Numbered from the stretch's first letter, positions 48,292 through 58,108 are shown. The stretch is DNA of 64,000 bases from Cutibacterium modestum (GCF_008326345.1 NZ_BJEN01000003.1:434001-498000), one strand, 5' to 3'. Translations and numbers: made by a program. Notes: generated from the sequence alone by a model not told the origin.

Positions 48292-49275
48292 TCAGACCTT
48301 CCTGATCCACATATTGCGGACTTCGTGGCCGGGGCCCTTGTGCAGGATCGCGGTTGCTCGGCCACGGGTGGGAAGCACGTTTTGTACCAGGTTCGGGCCG
48401 TTGATGGTGTCCCAGATCTCTTTAGCGATGGTGCTGGCCTCGTCGTCGGGCATCCGTGCGTACTCGCCGAAGAACGAGTGGGGATCGGTGAACGCGGTCT
48501 GGCGCAGGGTGAGGAATCGGTTGATGTACCACCGGATGATGTCAGCCTCTTCGGCATCAACATAGACCGAGAAGTCGAAGAAATCGCTCAGGGCTAGCCC
48601 CATCGTCCCGCTGCTGCGGCGTCGTGGCGGCTGCAGAACGTTAAGCCCCTCAATAATGAGGATGTCGGGCTGCCGGACGACGAGCTGCTGGTTGGGGACG
48701 ATGTCGTAGGTGACGTGAGAGTAAACGGGTGCGGTGACCTCGGGCATTCCAGACTTGACGTCGACGACGAATTTCAACAGGGCTTTGCGGTCGTAAGATT
48801 CGGGGAATCCCTTGCGTGAAAGCAGACCGCGTTCCTCGAGGATCTGGTTGGGGTAGAGAAATCCGTCGGTCGTCACGAGGTCCACGATGGGACGGCGCGG
48901 GGAACGTCCCAAAAGTTCCCGAAGCAGGCGCGCCACGGTCGACTTGCCGACTGCCACCGACCCGGCGATTCCGATGACAAAGGGGGTGCGCCTCATGCCG
49001 TGGCGGGTGAGTTGTAGGAAGTTATTGGAGGCGTCGAAGAGGGCGCCAGTGTGCATGCAGTACAGATGGATGAGTTGGGTTAGCGGGCGGTATACCTCGA
49101 CGACGTCACGGTGGCTGGTGGGATCGCCGAGACCACGGATGCGATTCAGGGTGGCCTCGTCGATATCGATTTCGGTCGAATCTGAAAGTGCGGCCCATGA
49201 TTCTCGAGATAATTCGATGAACGGCCCCGGCTCGGTGTTGTCGTCGTCGACGGGGGTGGTGGGGGTCAAGTTCAT
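48292..49275 (-). CDS. coaA: Pantothenate kinase, type I
   Basis: A 327-residue CoaA that phosphorylates pantothenate, the first step to coenzyme A. It has FIELSRESWAAL near the N-terminus, the P-loop GIAGSVAVGKST, DLVTTDGFLYPN and EGLNVLQ, all typical of the bacterial type I enzyme. The start ATG 49275 gives a slightly long N-terminus. Stand-alone on the minus strand. Confidence 0.96.
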   Translation of the reverse strand: MNLTPTTPVDDDNTEPGPFIELSRESWAALSDSTEIDIDEATLNRIRGLGDPTSHRDVVEVYRPLTQLIHLYCMHTGALFDASNNFLQLTRHGMRRTPFVIGIAGSVAVGKSTVARLLRELLGRSPRRPIVDLVTTDGFLYPNQILEERGLLSRKGFPESYDRKALLKFVVDVKSGMPEVTAPVYSHVTYDIVPNQQLVVRQPDILIIEGLNVLQPPRRRSSGTMGLALSDFFDFSVYVDAEEADIIRWYINRFLTLRQTAFTDPHSFFGEYARMPDDEASTIAKEIWDTINGPNLVQNVLPTRGRATAILHKGPGHEVRNMWIRKV

Positions 49276-49400
49276 CGGGCGCCTCCGAATGGTTGGTCGT
49301 AGCGACTGTACTTCACAGCGACGTTGAGAACATGGTTAATGCGACAGGATGGCGCAGTTCTGAGTCGCGGGACCGTGCCCACCGGGTGTCGTGTCGGTAT

Positions 49401-50414
49401 CTACCTGGGCATGAATGGACGGATGGTGCAGGTGACCGGGGCCGCCCGTTGGGGATCCAAAGCGTTGACGACGATCTGGAGGGTCATCGGGTCATAGGGG
49501 ATATTCGTGTGGGCGCTGAGGTCCAAAGGGCAGACGCCTTGGATGACAATGTTCTTAGCCCGGGGCTCATTGATGAACGTGTTAGTCCACGGAAATACTC
49601 GGTTGTCGAACCGGGTGGCGATGACGGTGTACTTAATGCCAGGGACGGTCATTCCATCAGCGTTGAGTTCCCTAAGGAACACAGAATCCTGTAGCTGTTG
49701 AGGTAATGATTCTAGATTCCGAAATTCTGCTGCAGTATTGAAGATGGCGCTGAGTGGGGTTCCAGCCGCATTAAGGAAATTTTCCAAGCCAAGGATGCTT
49801 GTTCCCTTGTTTGAAGGAACCAAACCGACAAGGTGGTGGACTTTCTTCGCGCCTCCGTAATATTTTATGTAGGCGCGCGGTAATGGGCCGCCACCTTGTG
49901 AATGGCCGACGAGGTCGACTTTCTGGGCCCGGGTTGCCTTGAGCACCTTGTCGATGAAGTGGGCCATGAACGCTGCGGTGGAGTAGATGTTGCCGCTGGT
50001 CTCAGCAGCTTCCACGAGCGGATGCGTCTCGGGATTGTAATTGAACGTATAGGCGCAGAATCCGGCGGCTTTGAGGCGGGGTCCATAGTACGACCATGTG
50101 ATGAAGGCATCCTCGGACGTGCCCGGAATGAGGACGACGGGATGGGTGCCTTTCCGTGGTCTGCATCCGAAGTCGTTGGTGCCGGGAACTTTTGCGCCGG
50201 GATGCTTTTTTGCGAACCTGATTGCGGAGGTCCAACTGGGCATGCTCGGACCCTCGATGTTAGAGGGGATGCCGTCGGGGCTGTGAGGCGCGGCAACTCC
50301 ACCCGGATGGTCGGGTGTGATGTGTGGGGGTGGGCTGGCGAGGGCAGTCGTTGCGGTGCCCAGGGCGATAGCGACAGTGGCGAGGAGGGTCGCGAGTAAC
50401 CAGTTTTTCTTCAT
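49401..50414 (-). CDS. Secreted triacylglycerol lipase
   Basis: A 337-residue exported alpha/beta-hydrolase. Start ATG 50414 behind AAAGGAG; signal peptide KKNWLLATLLATVAIALGTATTALAS. The oxyanion region is HPVVLIPGTSEDA and the nucleophile elbow VGHSQGGG holds the catalytic Ser. Cys residues may form disulfides. It is of the same type as the C. acnes lipases that hydrolyse sebum triglycerides (GehA/GehB); which of them it corresponds to is not decided here. A paralogue lies directly upstream. Confidence 0.88.
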   Translation of the reverse strand: MKKNWLLATLLATVAIALGTATTALASPPPHITPDHPGGVAAPHSPDGIPSNIEGPSMPSWTSAIRFAKKHPGAKVPGTNDFGCRPRKGTHPVVLIPGTSEDAFITWSYYGPRLKAAGFCAYTFNYNPETHPLVEAAETSGNIYSTAAFMAHFIDKVLKATRAQKVDLVGHSQGGGPLPRAYIKYYGGAKKVHHLVGLVPSNKGTSILGLENFLNAAGTPLSAIFNTAAEFRNLESLPQQLQDSVFLRELNADGMTVPGIKYTVIATRFDNRVFPWTNTFINEPRAKNIVIQGVCPLDLSAHTNIPYDPMTLQIVVNALDPQRAAPVTCTIRPFMPR

Positions 50415-50482
50415 GGATCTCCTTTGGACAAACCCGTTATTGGTGGTCGTTGCAGGGCTCGTTCCTGGCCTCACGACGAAAT

Positions 50483-50509
50483 GTGGGGCCTTCACTACGA
50501 AGGCCCCAC
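50483..50509 (-). terminator. Terminator between the two lipase genes
   Basis: A perfect 11-bp stem (GTGGGGCCTTC, loop actac, GAAGGCCCCAC) lies 27 bases after the upstream lipase stop, so the two lipases are probably separate transcripts. Confidence 0.7.
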
Positions 50510-50535
50510 GGTCGGGATGGGGTGGTATCAGGTGA

Positions 50536-51556
50536 CTAGCCGATGAACGGCTGGAACACGCATGTCACCGGTTTTGCGTGATCAGGGTCCAGCGCATTGA
50601 CGGCCATCTGATAGACGTTTACGTCATAGGTGAAGTTGATGTGGCTGGCGTAGTCGTTGCGGCAGATGTTCTGGACGAGAATGTTTTTGACGCCGGGTTC
50701 GTGCAGAAAGGCGTTCGTGAACGGCACGACGGTGTCGTCGTAGCGTCCTTCGATGATCGTGTATTTAATGCCGGGGCGGGTCACCGGGCCGTTGCCGTAG
50801 AGCTCCTTGTTGAAGTTAGAGAAGCCGAGTTGTTGCTCATAGCCGGCGATATTGGCCTTGGCGAAGGCGGCCTCGATCTGCTTGTGCCTGGCCTCCGAGA
50901 GGGTCTCGTTCACGAACTTCGAGATGGCCCGGGGGCCGACGCCGTGGTTCGACGGGGCAAGGCCGATGAGCTTGCCAACTTTACTTGCTCCTCCGAGCTT
51001 GGTGATGTAGTAATTCGGCAGCGGTCCGCCCCCCTGGGACCATCCGATGAGGTCGACCTTCTTGGAACCGGTGGCCTTGAGAACACGGTCGATGAATCCG
51101 GAGACGGCCTTCGCAGAGACACGGATGTCACCGGTATAGGCGAGGTTTGGCAGCAGCTTGATCCCGTTAAAGTTGGGGGGAGAAGACGCAATAGCCGAGT
51201 TTGGTGAGTTTCGGGGAGTACATCGACCACGAGGCGTAGGCGTCGGAGTTGCTGCCGGGCAGCAGAATGACGGGGTTCTTGCCCTTACGCGGCTTGCAAC
51301 CGAAGTCATTGGCTCCCTGCGGGTTCGTGCCGGGGTGGGTCAAGGCGTAGATAGAAGCAGGGTAGGCGAACAGTCTCGTCGGGCCATTGCCGGCAGACGG
51401 GATACCGTTCGGGCTGCCGGGCATGGTGATCTCGGGGGGAACCGAGGTGTCGCTGTCAGAGGCGTGCGCAGGAGTGGCTGAGATGGTCGCGAATGCGGTG
51501 GCCACAACGGTCGTCAGCGAGGTCAGGATGGCTGCGATCTTCTTTGATCTCTTCAT
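50536..51556 (-). pseudogene. Second secreted lipase, frameshifted in a C6 tract
   Basis: Start ATG 51556 (GGAGA upstream) gives a signal peptide (KRSKKIAAILTSLTTVVATAF, cleavage near ATPAHA) and the first third of a lipase homologous to its neighbour, with NPVILLPGSNSDAYASW. At 51177-51182 the coding strand has six C; five would give GYCVFSP-NFNGIKLLP and continue through the GWSQGGG nucleophile elbow to PVTCVFQPFIG. With six, translation stops after SPQL. It may be a fixed frameshift, a slipping phase-variable tract, or a sequencing error. Confidence 0.85.
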
Positions 51557-51736
51557 GCTTTTCTCCATATCTTGCGTCGATGCAGGATGTGAGCTTGAGG
51601 TTATGAATCGACGGGACCATAGGAGGCGTTAGGTGGTAAAACGGGGCATACGTGCAGGCGGGCGTGTGAGGTGTTGTTCAAACGTTCAGGCGTTTCAGCT
51701 CGCGGAATCGCTCATGATTCATGTACGTTTCTTGCC

Positions 51737-53584
51737 ATGTGCGGAATTGTTGGTTATTGCGGCCATCGACAGGCCGAACGCGTAATCGTCGACGGGCTCC
51801 GACGTCTCGAGTACCGAGGATATGACTCGGCCGGTTTGGCGGTCGTGGCGGACGGGAATCTGTACCGAGCCAAGAAGTCGGGCAAGCTGACTCACCTTGA
51901 AGAGGAGCTGGCAGCCCATCCGCTCCCGGACTCCAGTCAGGGTATCGGTCACACCCGGTGGGCTACCCATGGCGCCCCAACTGACGAGAATGCTCACCCC
52001 CACCTTTCCTTCAACGGTCGAGTCGCCGTCGTCCACAACGGGATTATCGAGAACTTCGCCGCGCTGCGCGCCGAGCTTGAGAACCAGGGCATCATTTTTT
52101 CGTCGGAGACTGACACTGAAACTGCCGCTCACATGCTCGCCCTTCAGATGCAGCAGGGGTCCTCGCTGGCAGAGGCGATGGGTGCGGTGGCGTCACGGCT
52201 CGAAGGAGCCTTCACGCTGGTGGCCGCCAGTCCGGACGCCCCAGACACGGTGGTGGCCGCTCGTCGCAACTCTCCGCTCGTCGTCGGGCTGGGGCAAGGG
52301 GAAAACTTCCTGGCCTCCGATGTTGCGGCATTCATCGAGCACACCCGCGAAGCCCTCGAGTTGGGTCAGGACCAGGTCGTCGTGCTTACACCCGATGAGG
52401 TTACTGTCACCGACTTTGAAGGCAACCCCAGCCAAGCCCGCCCCTACCACGTCGACTGGGACCTGTCAGCGGCCGAAAAGCAAGGCCATGACTGGTTCAT
52501 GCGCAAGGAGATTTTCGAGCAGCCGCGCGCTGTGGCCGACACCTTGCTGGGTCGCTGGTCCGACCGTGGCGACTTGGTCCTTGACGAGGTGCATATCTCG
52601 CCGGAAGAGCTGCGCCGTATTAACAAGATCGTGGTCGTCGCATGTGGGTCGGCGTATTACGCCGGCATGGTTGCCAAGTACGCCATCGAACACTGGACGA
52701 GGGTCGCCTGCGAGGTTGATCTGGCCAGTGAGTTCCGCTACCGCGATCCGATCATCGACCCGACGACGCTCGTCGTGACGATCTCCCAATCTGGTGAGAC
52801 CGCCGATACCCTCATGGCCATCCGCCATGCTCGCGAGCAGCATGCCAAGGTCATCGCGATCTGCAATACCAATGGTGCGACGATTCCCCGCGAGTCCGAC
52901 GCCGTCATCTACACTCACGCTGGCCCCGAGATTGCTGTGGCCTCCACTAAGGGGTTCCTCACCCAGGTAGTCGCCTGCTACCTGCTGGGCCTCTACTTGG
53001 CCCAAGTGCGCGGCATGAAGTACGGCGATGAAATCCGCGGCGTGATGTCTGAGCTTGACCACATGCCCGGTAAAGTCCAAGAGGTCCTCGACGAGATCGG
53101 ACCGGTTTATGAGTTGGCTCGCGTGATGGCGAAGGAAGAGGAAGCGGTCTTTTTCCTGGGACGCCACGTCGGTTATCCGGTGGCCCTTGAGGGTGCTCTC
53201 AAGCTCAAGGAGATCGCCTACATGCATGCCGAAGGGTTTGCTGCTGGCGAGCTCAAGCACGGCCCCATCGCCGTCATCGAGGAGGGCACCCCGGTCTTCG
53301 TTGTCGTACCGCCGAAGGGGCGTGATCAGCTGCACGACAAGGTGGTCTCCAACATCCAGGAGATCCGTGCCCGTGGTGCCAGGACGATCGTGCTTGCTGA
53401 GCGGGGGGATGATGACGTTAAACCGTACGCTGACACCTTTGTCGGGCTGCCGGCCTGCTCGACCCTGCTACAGCCGCTAGTAGCCACCGTGCCGTTACAG
53501 GCTTTCGCCTGTGAGCTGGCTACCGCTAAAGGTCATGACGTTGATCAGCCAAGGAATCTGGCCAAGTCGGTCACAGTGGAGTGA
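51737..53584 (+). CDS. glmS: Glutamine-fructose-6-phosphate aminotransferase
   Basis: A 615-residue GlmS forming glucosamine-6-phosphate. ATG 51737 puts Cys2 at the N-terminus (MCGIVGYCGHRQ), the nucleophile of the glutaminase domain. Two SIS domains follow, with VACGSAYYAG and TISQSGETADTL in the first and VEH-type HVGYPVALEGALKLKEIAYMHAEGF in the second; the end DVDQPRNLAKSVTVE is typical. An upstream in-frame start at 51671 would bury Cys2 and is rejected. Confidence 0.97.
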   Translation: MCGIVGYCGHRQAERVIVDGLRRLEYRGYDSAGLAVVADGNLYRAKKSGKLTHLEEELAAHPLPDSSQGIGHTRWATHGAPTDENAHPHLSFNGRVAVVHNGIIENFAALRAELENQGIIFSSETDTETAAHMLALQMQQGSSLAEAMGAVASRLEGAFTLVAASPDAPDTVVAARRNSPLVVGLGQGENFLASDVAAFIEHTREALELGQDQVVVLTPDEVTVTDFEGNPSQARPYHVDWDLSAAEKQGHDWFMRKEIFEQPRAVADTLLGRWSDRGDLVLDEVHISPEELRRINKIVVVACGSAYYAGMVAKYAIEHWTRVACEVDLASEFRYRDPIIDPTTLVVTISQSGETADTLMAIRHAREQHAKVIAICNTNGATIPRESDAVIYTHAGPEIAVASTKGFLTQVVACYLLGLYLAQVRGMKYGDEIRGVMSELDHMPGKVQEVLDEIGPVYELARVMAKEEEAVFFLGRHVGYPVALEGALKLKEIAYMHAEGFAAGELKHGPIAVIEEGTPVFVVVPPKGRDQLHDKVVSNIQEIRARGARTIVLAERGDDDVKPYADTFVGLPACSTLLQPLVATVPLQAFACELATAKGHDVDQPRNLAKSVTVE

Positions 53585-53778
53585 GTTCGCTGGGGCTGGG
53601 TGCCCTCGCGATTGTCCCCCTTCGGTGCTGATACGCCGCCCGCACTTCGCAAAGTCGTTCAAAGCTGCCAAAAACTGCCCCAAATTCGTGCTGTGAGCGT
53701 TGCCATGATGATTTCTTGTCAGTTTCGGACGGTAGGTGCCGGGTATTCGGCGCTGATCGGACCTTTAGTCTTGACCCC

Positions 53779-54126
53779 ATGATCATCGGAATCGGAGTGG
53801 ACGTCTGCGACATCTCCAGGTGGGAGGCTGCTGCACGACGCCACCCGGGGATGGTCCGCAAGGTGCTTACCAGTGCTGAGGCTGCGATGCCGGCGCGCTC
53901 CCAGGCGGCCCGCTTTGCCGCCAAAGAAGCTCTATGCAAGGCATTGAGCGGGGGAGAGGGTCTCTCTTGGCAAGATTGCGAGGTGGTCACCGATGGTAGC
54001 GGTGTGAGGTTCGAACTTCGCGGGTCGTTAGCTCGACGAGCCGAGGGGTTGGGGGTGCGTAGGCTCCATCTCTCCTTGACCCACGACGCTGGCGTCGCGG
54101 TGGCGATGGTGGTCTGCGAGGGTTGA
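53779..54126 (+). CDS. acpS: Holo-[acyl-carrier-protein] synthase
   Basis: A 115-residue AcpS that transfers phosphopantetheine from CoA to ACP. MIIGIGVDVCDISRWEAAA carries the Mg-binding Asp and AARFAAKEALCKAL the catalytic Glu/Lys helix; LHLSLTHDAGVAVAMVV is the usual end. It overlaps the region of the next gene and is followed by the NAD(P)HX repair gene, a frequent pairing in Actinobacteria. Confidence 0.94.
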   Translation: MIIGIGVDVCDISRWEAAARRHPGMVRKVLTSAEAAMPARSQAARFAAKEALCKALSGGEGLSWQDCEVVTDGSGVRFELRGSLARRAEGLGVRRLHLSLTHDAGVAVAMVVCEG

Positions 54127-54203
54127 GCCGCGCCTGCCCAACACCGTGGTTGAATGAGTACCAATCTGCAGCGAGGGCCCTGACCGGGGCTGAAGGGATC
54201 GTT

Positions 54204-55649
54204 ATGGCAATTGTCTGTACCGCCGAGGCCACTCGAGCAGCCGAACAGAGGTGGTTCGATGCCCACCCGGGGCAAGACCTCATGGACATTGCTGCTTATG
54301 CTGTCGCGCGAAAAGCCCAGGAGCTGCTGCTCGGCGGCGTCGGCGATGACGTCATGCCTGATTGGGCAGCATCCCAGTGTGTTCTCGTTCTGGTTGGCGG
54401 TGGGAACAACGGCGGTGACGGTCTGTTTGCGGCTGCGGCCTTGGCGCGCCGTGGGTGGAGGGTCGAATTAGCTCAGGTGATGGGCCAACCGCACGAAGCT
54501 GGCATGGCAGCTGCCCTCGATGCTGGTTGCATCCGCATCTCGCTCGGAGAGGTCACCAGTCATTCGTACGACCTCGCGATTGATGCTGTCCTCGGTATTG
54601 GTGGGCGTCCGGGTATTCCGCAGTCCCTTGAACGAATAGACACCTGGTTACGCGCTCGTCAGATACCGGTGCTTGCAGTCGATCTACCATCGGGTCTGGA
54701 TGCGGATTCTGGTGAGGTGGAGTCCTGTGTTCACGCCGCATGCACCATTACCTTTTCCAGTCTCAAGTGGTGTCATATCGCTTACCCGGCTGCCCGCTAT
54801 TGCGGGGAGTTGGAGGTTCATGACATCGGTCTCGACCTTTTCAGCGATGATGACGAGTATTGCGACGGCATCGACGAGTATTGCGATCTTGCCGAGATCG
54901 CGTCGTTGTGGCCGGTTCCTGGTGCGTTCGACGACAAGTACTCTCGCGGGGTTGTCGGCATCGATACCGGATCCGAGAAGTTCCCGGGGGCGGCGGTGCT
55001 TGGCGTTCTTGGAGCATTGCGTGCTGGCCCAGGAATGGTGCGGTTTTCCGGACCTGGCGCCATCATGGCGTTTATCCTGAGCCGTGCTCCGTCTGTGGTC
55101 ATTGGTGAAGGACGCGTTCAGTCCTGGGTTGTTGGATCTGGTTGGGGCGCTCACGATGACAACGCCGACCGATTCATTCATCGGGCGGCTGATGGCCTCC
55201 CAATGGTTGTCGATGCCGATGCGCTGGCCCTCCTTCCAGCGGAGTTGCCAGAGGGGTCTCTACTCACACCTCATGCTGGGGAACTGGCACGAATGCTGCG
55301 GGTAGAGCGCAGTCAGGTGGAAGCTGATCCGCGTGGATCGGTCGTGTGTGCGGCCCAGCGTTTTGGCGCGACCGTCTTGCTGAAAGGCTCCATCCAGTGG
55401 GTTGCCCGACCTGACGGGGCGGTTCGTGCCGCTCTTCCTGGGCCCGCATGGACCGCTCAAGCTGGGTCCGGTGACGTTTTGGCGGGAATGTGCGGCACTC
55501 TCATGGCCGCAGGACTACCTGCTGACGATGCGGCGTTATGCGCCGCCGGAATGCAAGCCGCCACAGCTATTTCAATGCCTGGGCCCTATGCTCCCGATCA
55601 AATTGCCGAATTACTACCTGGAACCGTCACAACGGTTCTATCGCGCTGA
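54204..55649 (+). CDS. Bifunctional NAD(P)HX epimerase / ADP-dependent NAD(P)HX dehydratase
   Basis: A 481-residue fusion that repairs hydrated NAD(P)H. Start ATG 54204 behind GAAGGGA is preferred over TTG 54123. The N-terminal YjeF_N/epimerase domain (about residues 1-215) has VLVVGGGNNGGDGLFAAAALARRG-type sequence and LAVDLPSGLDADSG. The C-terminal carbohydrate-kinase-like dehydratase has VVDADALALLP, LLTPHAGELARML and the ATP/ADP motif GSGDVLAGMCG. Length fits the fused NnrE-NnrD class. Confidence 0.93.
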   Translation: MAIVCTAEATRAAEQRWFDAHPGQDLMDIAAYAVARKAQELLLGGVGDDVMPDWAASQCVLVLVGGGNNGGDGLFAAAALARRGWRVELAQVMGQPHEAGMAAALDAGCIRISLGEVTSHSYDLAIDAVLGIGGRPGIPQSLERIDTWLRARQIPVLAVDLPSGLDADSGEVESCVHAACTITFSSLKWCHIAYPAARYCGELEVHDIGLDLFSDDDEYCDGIDEYCDLAEIASLWPVPGAFDDKYSRGVVGIDTGSEKFPGAAVLGVLGALRAGPGMVRFSGPGAIMAFILSRAPSVVIGEGRVQSWVVGSGWGAHDDNADRFIHRAADGLPMVVDADALALLPAELPEGSLLTPHAGELARMLRVERSQVEADPRGSVVCAAQRFGATVLLKGSIQWVARPDGAVRAALPGPAWTAQAGSGDVLAGMCGTLMAAGLPADDAALCAAGMQAATAISMPGPYAPDQIAELLPGTVTTVLSR

Positions 55650-55688
55650 TCAGCCCTGAATACCAGGCTGGCTGCTCAAGAGGGGGTG

Positions 55689-56828
55689 TCAGAGGGCTGC
55701 ACGAATCTTCGTCGAGCGACCGGCTAGCCGGATTGCCTCTTTGTAGTGTTCAACGAGCTCGCTGCACAGGTTCTGCCAGGTGCGATTCTCGATCGAGGCT
55801 CGCGCCGCTACACCCATGGCACGCCGCTTGTAGTCGTCCCCGACGAGATCGACGACGCGAGAGCGAAAGTCGGCCATATCGCCGGGCTCGTATAGCCATC
55901 CGGTGCGAGACGGATCAATGAGGTCGATCGGGCCGCCCTTGCGCGGGCTGATGACTGGGACGCCGCAGGCCTTGGCCTCCTGGATGGCCTGGCAGAAGGT
56001 CTCGAGTTCGCCCGTCGAGCAGAACACATCCATGCTGGCGACGGCGCGGGGGAGGTCCTCCCCGCCGAGACCGCCGGTGAAGATGGCGTGAGGAAGCTGT
56101 TTTTCCAACTCGGCGCGAGCCGGGCCGTTTCCGACGATGACGAGCTTGGTGTTGGGGAGGCCGGCCAGGTTGGCCATATCGGCGACCCGCTTCTCGGCAG
56201 CTAGACGCCCCATGTATCCGACGACTACCTCGCCACGGGGAGCCCATTTGTCGTGCAGCTGCTGGGAACGCTTCGACGGGTGGAATCGCACCTTGTCGAC
56301 GCCACGTCCCCAGATGCCTACCCGGGGCACGCCATGGTTGACAAGTTGGTCTCGGGAGAAGGTGGAGGGCGCGTAGGTTGCCACGGCGAGGGAGTGGATC
56401 TGACGCACCCGGTACCAGCCGTAGAACTCGAGCTTGCCGAGCCCGTAGCGACCGGCATAGGAGGGGATGTCGGTTTGGTAGATCGCCACTATGGGTATAC
56501 CGAGGGAGGCTGCCGCCATGGCGCCCTTGTACCCAATCATGAATGGCCCTGCTAGATGTACGACGTCGGGCTCGAACTCCGACAGGTAGCGCTCCATCGT
56601 CCACTGCGGGCTGGTGGAGACACGGACGTCTTGATAGCCCGGCCAGTGCAGGGAGGCTAGCGGAATGACGGGGAATCCGGCGTACTCGCGCGGGGTCTGG
56701 GCGTCACCAGGGGCGAGCACGAGAGCCTCATGGCTGTTATCGCGAAGATGTTCCAGCACCCGCAGCACCGAGTTCGTCACCCCATTGACTTGGGGGAGGA
56801 ATGACTCAGTGATGATCGCAACACGCAC
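55689..56828 (-). CDS. Glycosyltransferase family 4, mannosyltransferase (MgtA/PimB-like)
   Basis: A 379-residue GT-B enzyme starting at GTG 56828 (RVAIITESFLPQVNGVTNSVLRVLEHL). Further motifs are YQTDIPSYAGRYG, VGYMGRLAAEKRV and the donor site FCSTGELETFCQAIQEAKACGVPVISP. The pattern matches GDP-mannose-dependent alpha-mannosyltransferases that build lipomannan or glycolipid in Actinobacteria. Longer upstream opening to 56891 lacks family residues. Transcribed alone on the minus strand. Confidence 0.88.
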   Translation of the reverse strand: MRVAIITESFLPQVNGVTNSVLRVLEHLRDNSHEALVLAPGDAQTPREYAGFPVIPLASLHWPGYQDVRVSTSPQWTMERYLSEFEPDVVHLAGPFMIGYKGAMAAASLGIPIVAIYQTDIPSYAGRYGLGKLEFYGWYRVRQIHSLAVATYAPSTFSRDQLVNHGVPRVGIWGRGVDKVRFHPSKRSQQLHDKWAPRGEVVVGYMGRLAAEKRVADMANLAGLPNTKLVIVGNGPARAELEKQLPHAIFTGGLGGEDLPRAVASMDVFCSTGELETFCQAIQEAKACGVPVISPRKGGPIDLIDPSRTGWLYEPGDMADFRSRVVDLVGDDYKRRAMGVAARASIENRTWQNLCSELVEHYKEAIRLAGRSTKIRAAL

Positions 56829-57023
56829 GATTCCATGATAACCGGGACAAGCGACGCCTTGGTGGGGTCGCGGTGTCGTGGTGGTGAACATGGAGCAACA
56901 GGATCGTTTGGGACTTTGTGTGAGTGTCGTCGCTCCCTGGACGCGTCAGCTATGGGGAGGCTAGTCTTCTACGGGGTATCCGTCAGATGGCAGATAGACT
57001 AAAATCTACTCAACGGAGTCACT

Positions 57024-57374
57024 ATGATTAGATTGCCCAAATTAGTGAGCGTAGGAGTTCTCGCTGCCAGGTTAAGAGGGAGCCTTGTCGTTGCCGCCCC
57101 CGCGGCTCATTCTGATAGCCTTGAGTTGTTCGCTGAGCCTCATTACAAAGCACGCATCGGATATCGAACAACGACTGGAAGTTGGAATATTACCGCACGC
57201 AACAACGACACATTGAGCTCAGTCAAGAATCATACAAAATGGTCGTCAGCATTCTGGTATGATGCAAATCTAAAAGGTCATTGCTGGGATTATAGCCCTA
57301 AAACAGAAGATCTCTACTTCTGGTGGTATGACGACAATCAGGCATCATCTTTCGCCTTGGGGCGCGGATGCTGA
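57024..57374 (+). CDS. Small secreted protein, beta-gamma-crystallin / peptidase inhibitor I36-like
   Basis: A 116-residue protein with an N-terminal hydrophobic stretch (LVSVGVLAARLRGSLVVAAPAAHS) that resembles a signal peptide spoiled by Arg residues. The mature part ends NNDTLSSVKNHTKW, AFWYDANLKGHCWDYSP and NQASSFALGRGC, a pattern like peptidase inhibitor family I36 and other small crystallin-fold proteins, with two Cys that may pair. DNA here is clearly AT-richer than the surroundings, suggesting transfer. The stop overlaps the ABC ATPase start. It could be exported or sensed by that transporter. Confidence 0.55.
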   Translation: MIRLPKLVSVGVLAARLRGSLVVAAPAAHSDSLELFAEPHYKARIGYRTTTGSWNITARNNDTLSSVKNHTKWSSAFWYDANLKGHCWDYSPKTEDLYFWWYDDNQASSFALGRGC

Positions 57375-58108
57375 GTCGACAGGCTCTCTCGAGTCACCTC
57401 GCCGCCAACGGAAAGATGGCAGCTGTTGGCGGCGAAGCGATCACAGTTTCGGAAGTATGCCATGATTTCGCGACCCGACACAATCACAATCTTGTCTTGG
57501 ATGATGTCACTGTCTTCATGAAGCCGGGGGAGATGACCCTGCTGCATGGTGTGAGTGGATCAGGGAAAACGACACTACTCAATGTCATGTCGGGCCTGTT
57601 GAAGCCGACCTCGGGAACAGTGCTCGTCGAGGGGATCGATATTTATTCTCTGTCGACGCCGGAGCGTGACGATATTCGCCTCAATCGTATCGGAATGATC
57701 TTCCAAGAACATTCCCTTATCGCCGATTTCACGGCGCGGGAGAACGTCGAACTGATCCTTCGGGTTCGTGGATTCGGCTCTCGTTCTCACGCCATGGCAG
57801 TCGAGGCTCTCGAAAAAGTCGCGATAGGCCACCTGCAAGGTCGCTACCCTCGACAGCTATCCGGTGGTGAAGCTCAACGGGTCGGGATAGCCCGGGCTAT
57901 TGCAGGTGATCGTCCGATCTTGCTGGCCGACGAGCCCACCGGCCAGCTCGATCGACGCAATTCCCAGATGGTCTTCGAGCTGCTGCGCAACCTTGCTGAG
58001 GATGGGGGAGGTCGTACCGTTGTGCTCTCCTCTCATGACCCCACCGCCAAAGATTATGCGCACAGATCCTGTGAATTGGTCGATGGTCACCTGGAGGGCT
58101 CCCGCTGA
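57368..58108 (+). CDS. ABC transporter ATPase, LolD/MacB-like
   Basis: A 246-residue ATPase. Walker A GVSGSGKTTL, Q-loop FQEHSL, signature LSGGEAQRV, Walker B ILLADEPTG and H-loop SSHDP are intact. It belongs to the family serving FtsX-type permeases (LolCDE, MacB, antimicrobial-peptide exporters). ATG 57368 overlaps the preceding gene; ATG 57416 is an alternative start. Its stop overlaps the permease start (TGATG). The ATPase is intact although the permease is not. Confidence 0.9.
   Translation: MLSRQALSSHLAANGKMAAVGGEAITVSEVCHDFATRHNHNLVLDDVTVFMKPGEMTLLHGVSGSGKTTLLNVMSGLLKPTSGTVLVEGIDIYSLSTPERDDIRLNRIGMIFQEHSLIADFTARENVELILRVRGFGSRSHAMAVEALEKVAIGHLQGRYPRQLSGGEAQRVGIARAIAGDRPILLADEPTGQLDRRNSQMVFELLRNLAEDGGGRTVVLSSHDPTAKDYAHRSCELVDGHLEGSR

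Noticed and set aside
51570-51736. glmS ribozyme upstream of glmS
   Set aside because: The leader is too short and I see no conserved core; the class is known from Firmicutes, not this group.
57024-57374. Lactococcin 972-type bacteriocin
   Set aside because: The gene context (small secreted protein plus ABC transporter) recalls that system, but the C-terminal repeat pattern fits a crystallin/I36-like fold better and the seven-TM immunity protein is absent.
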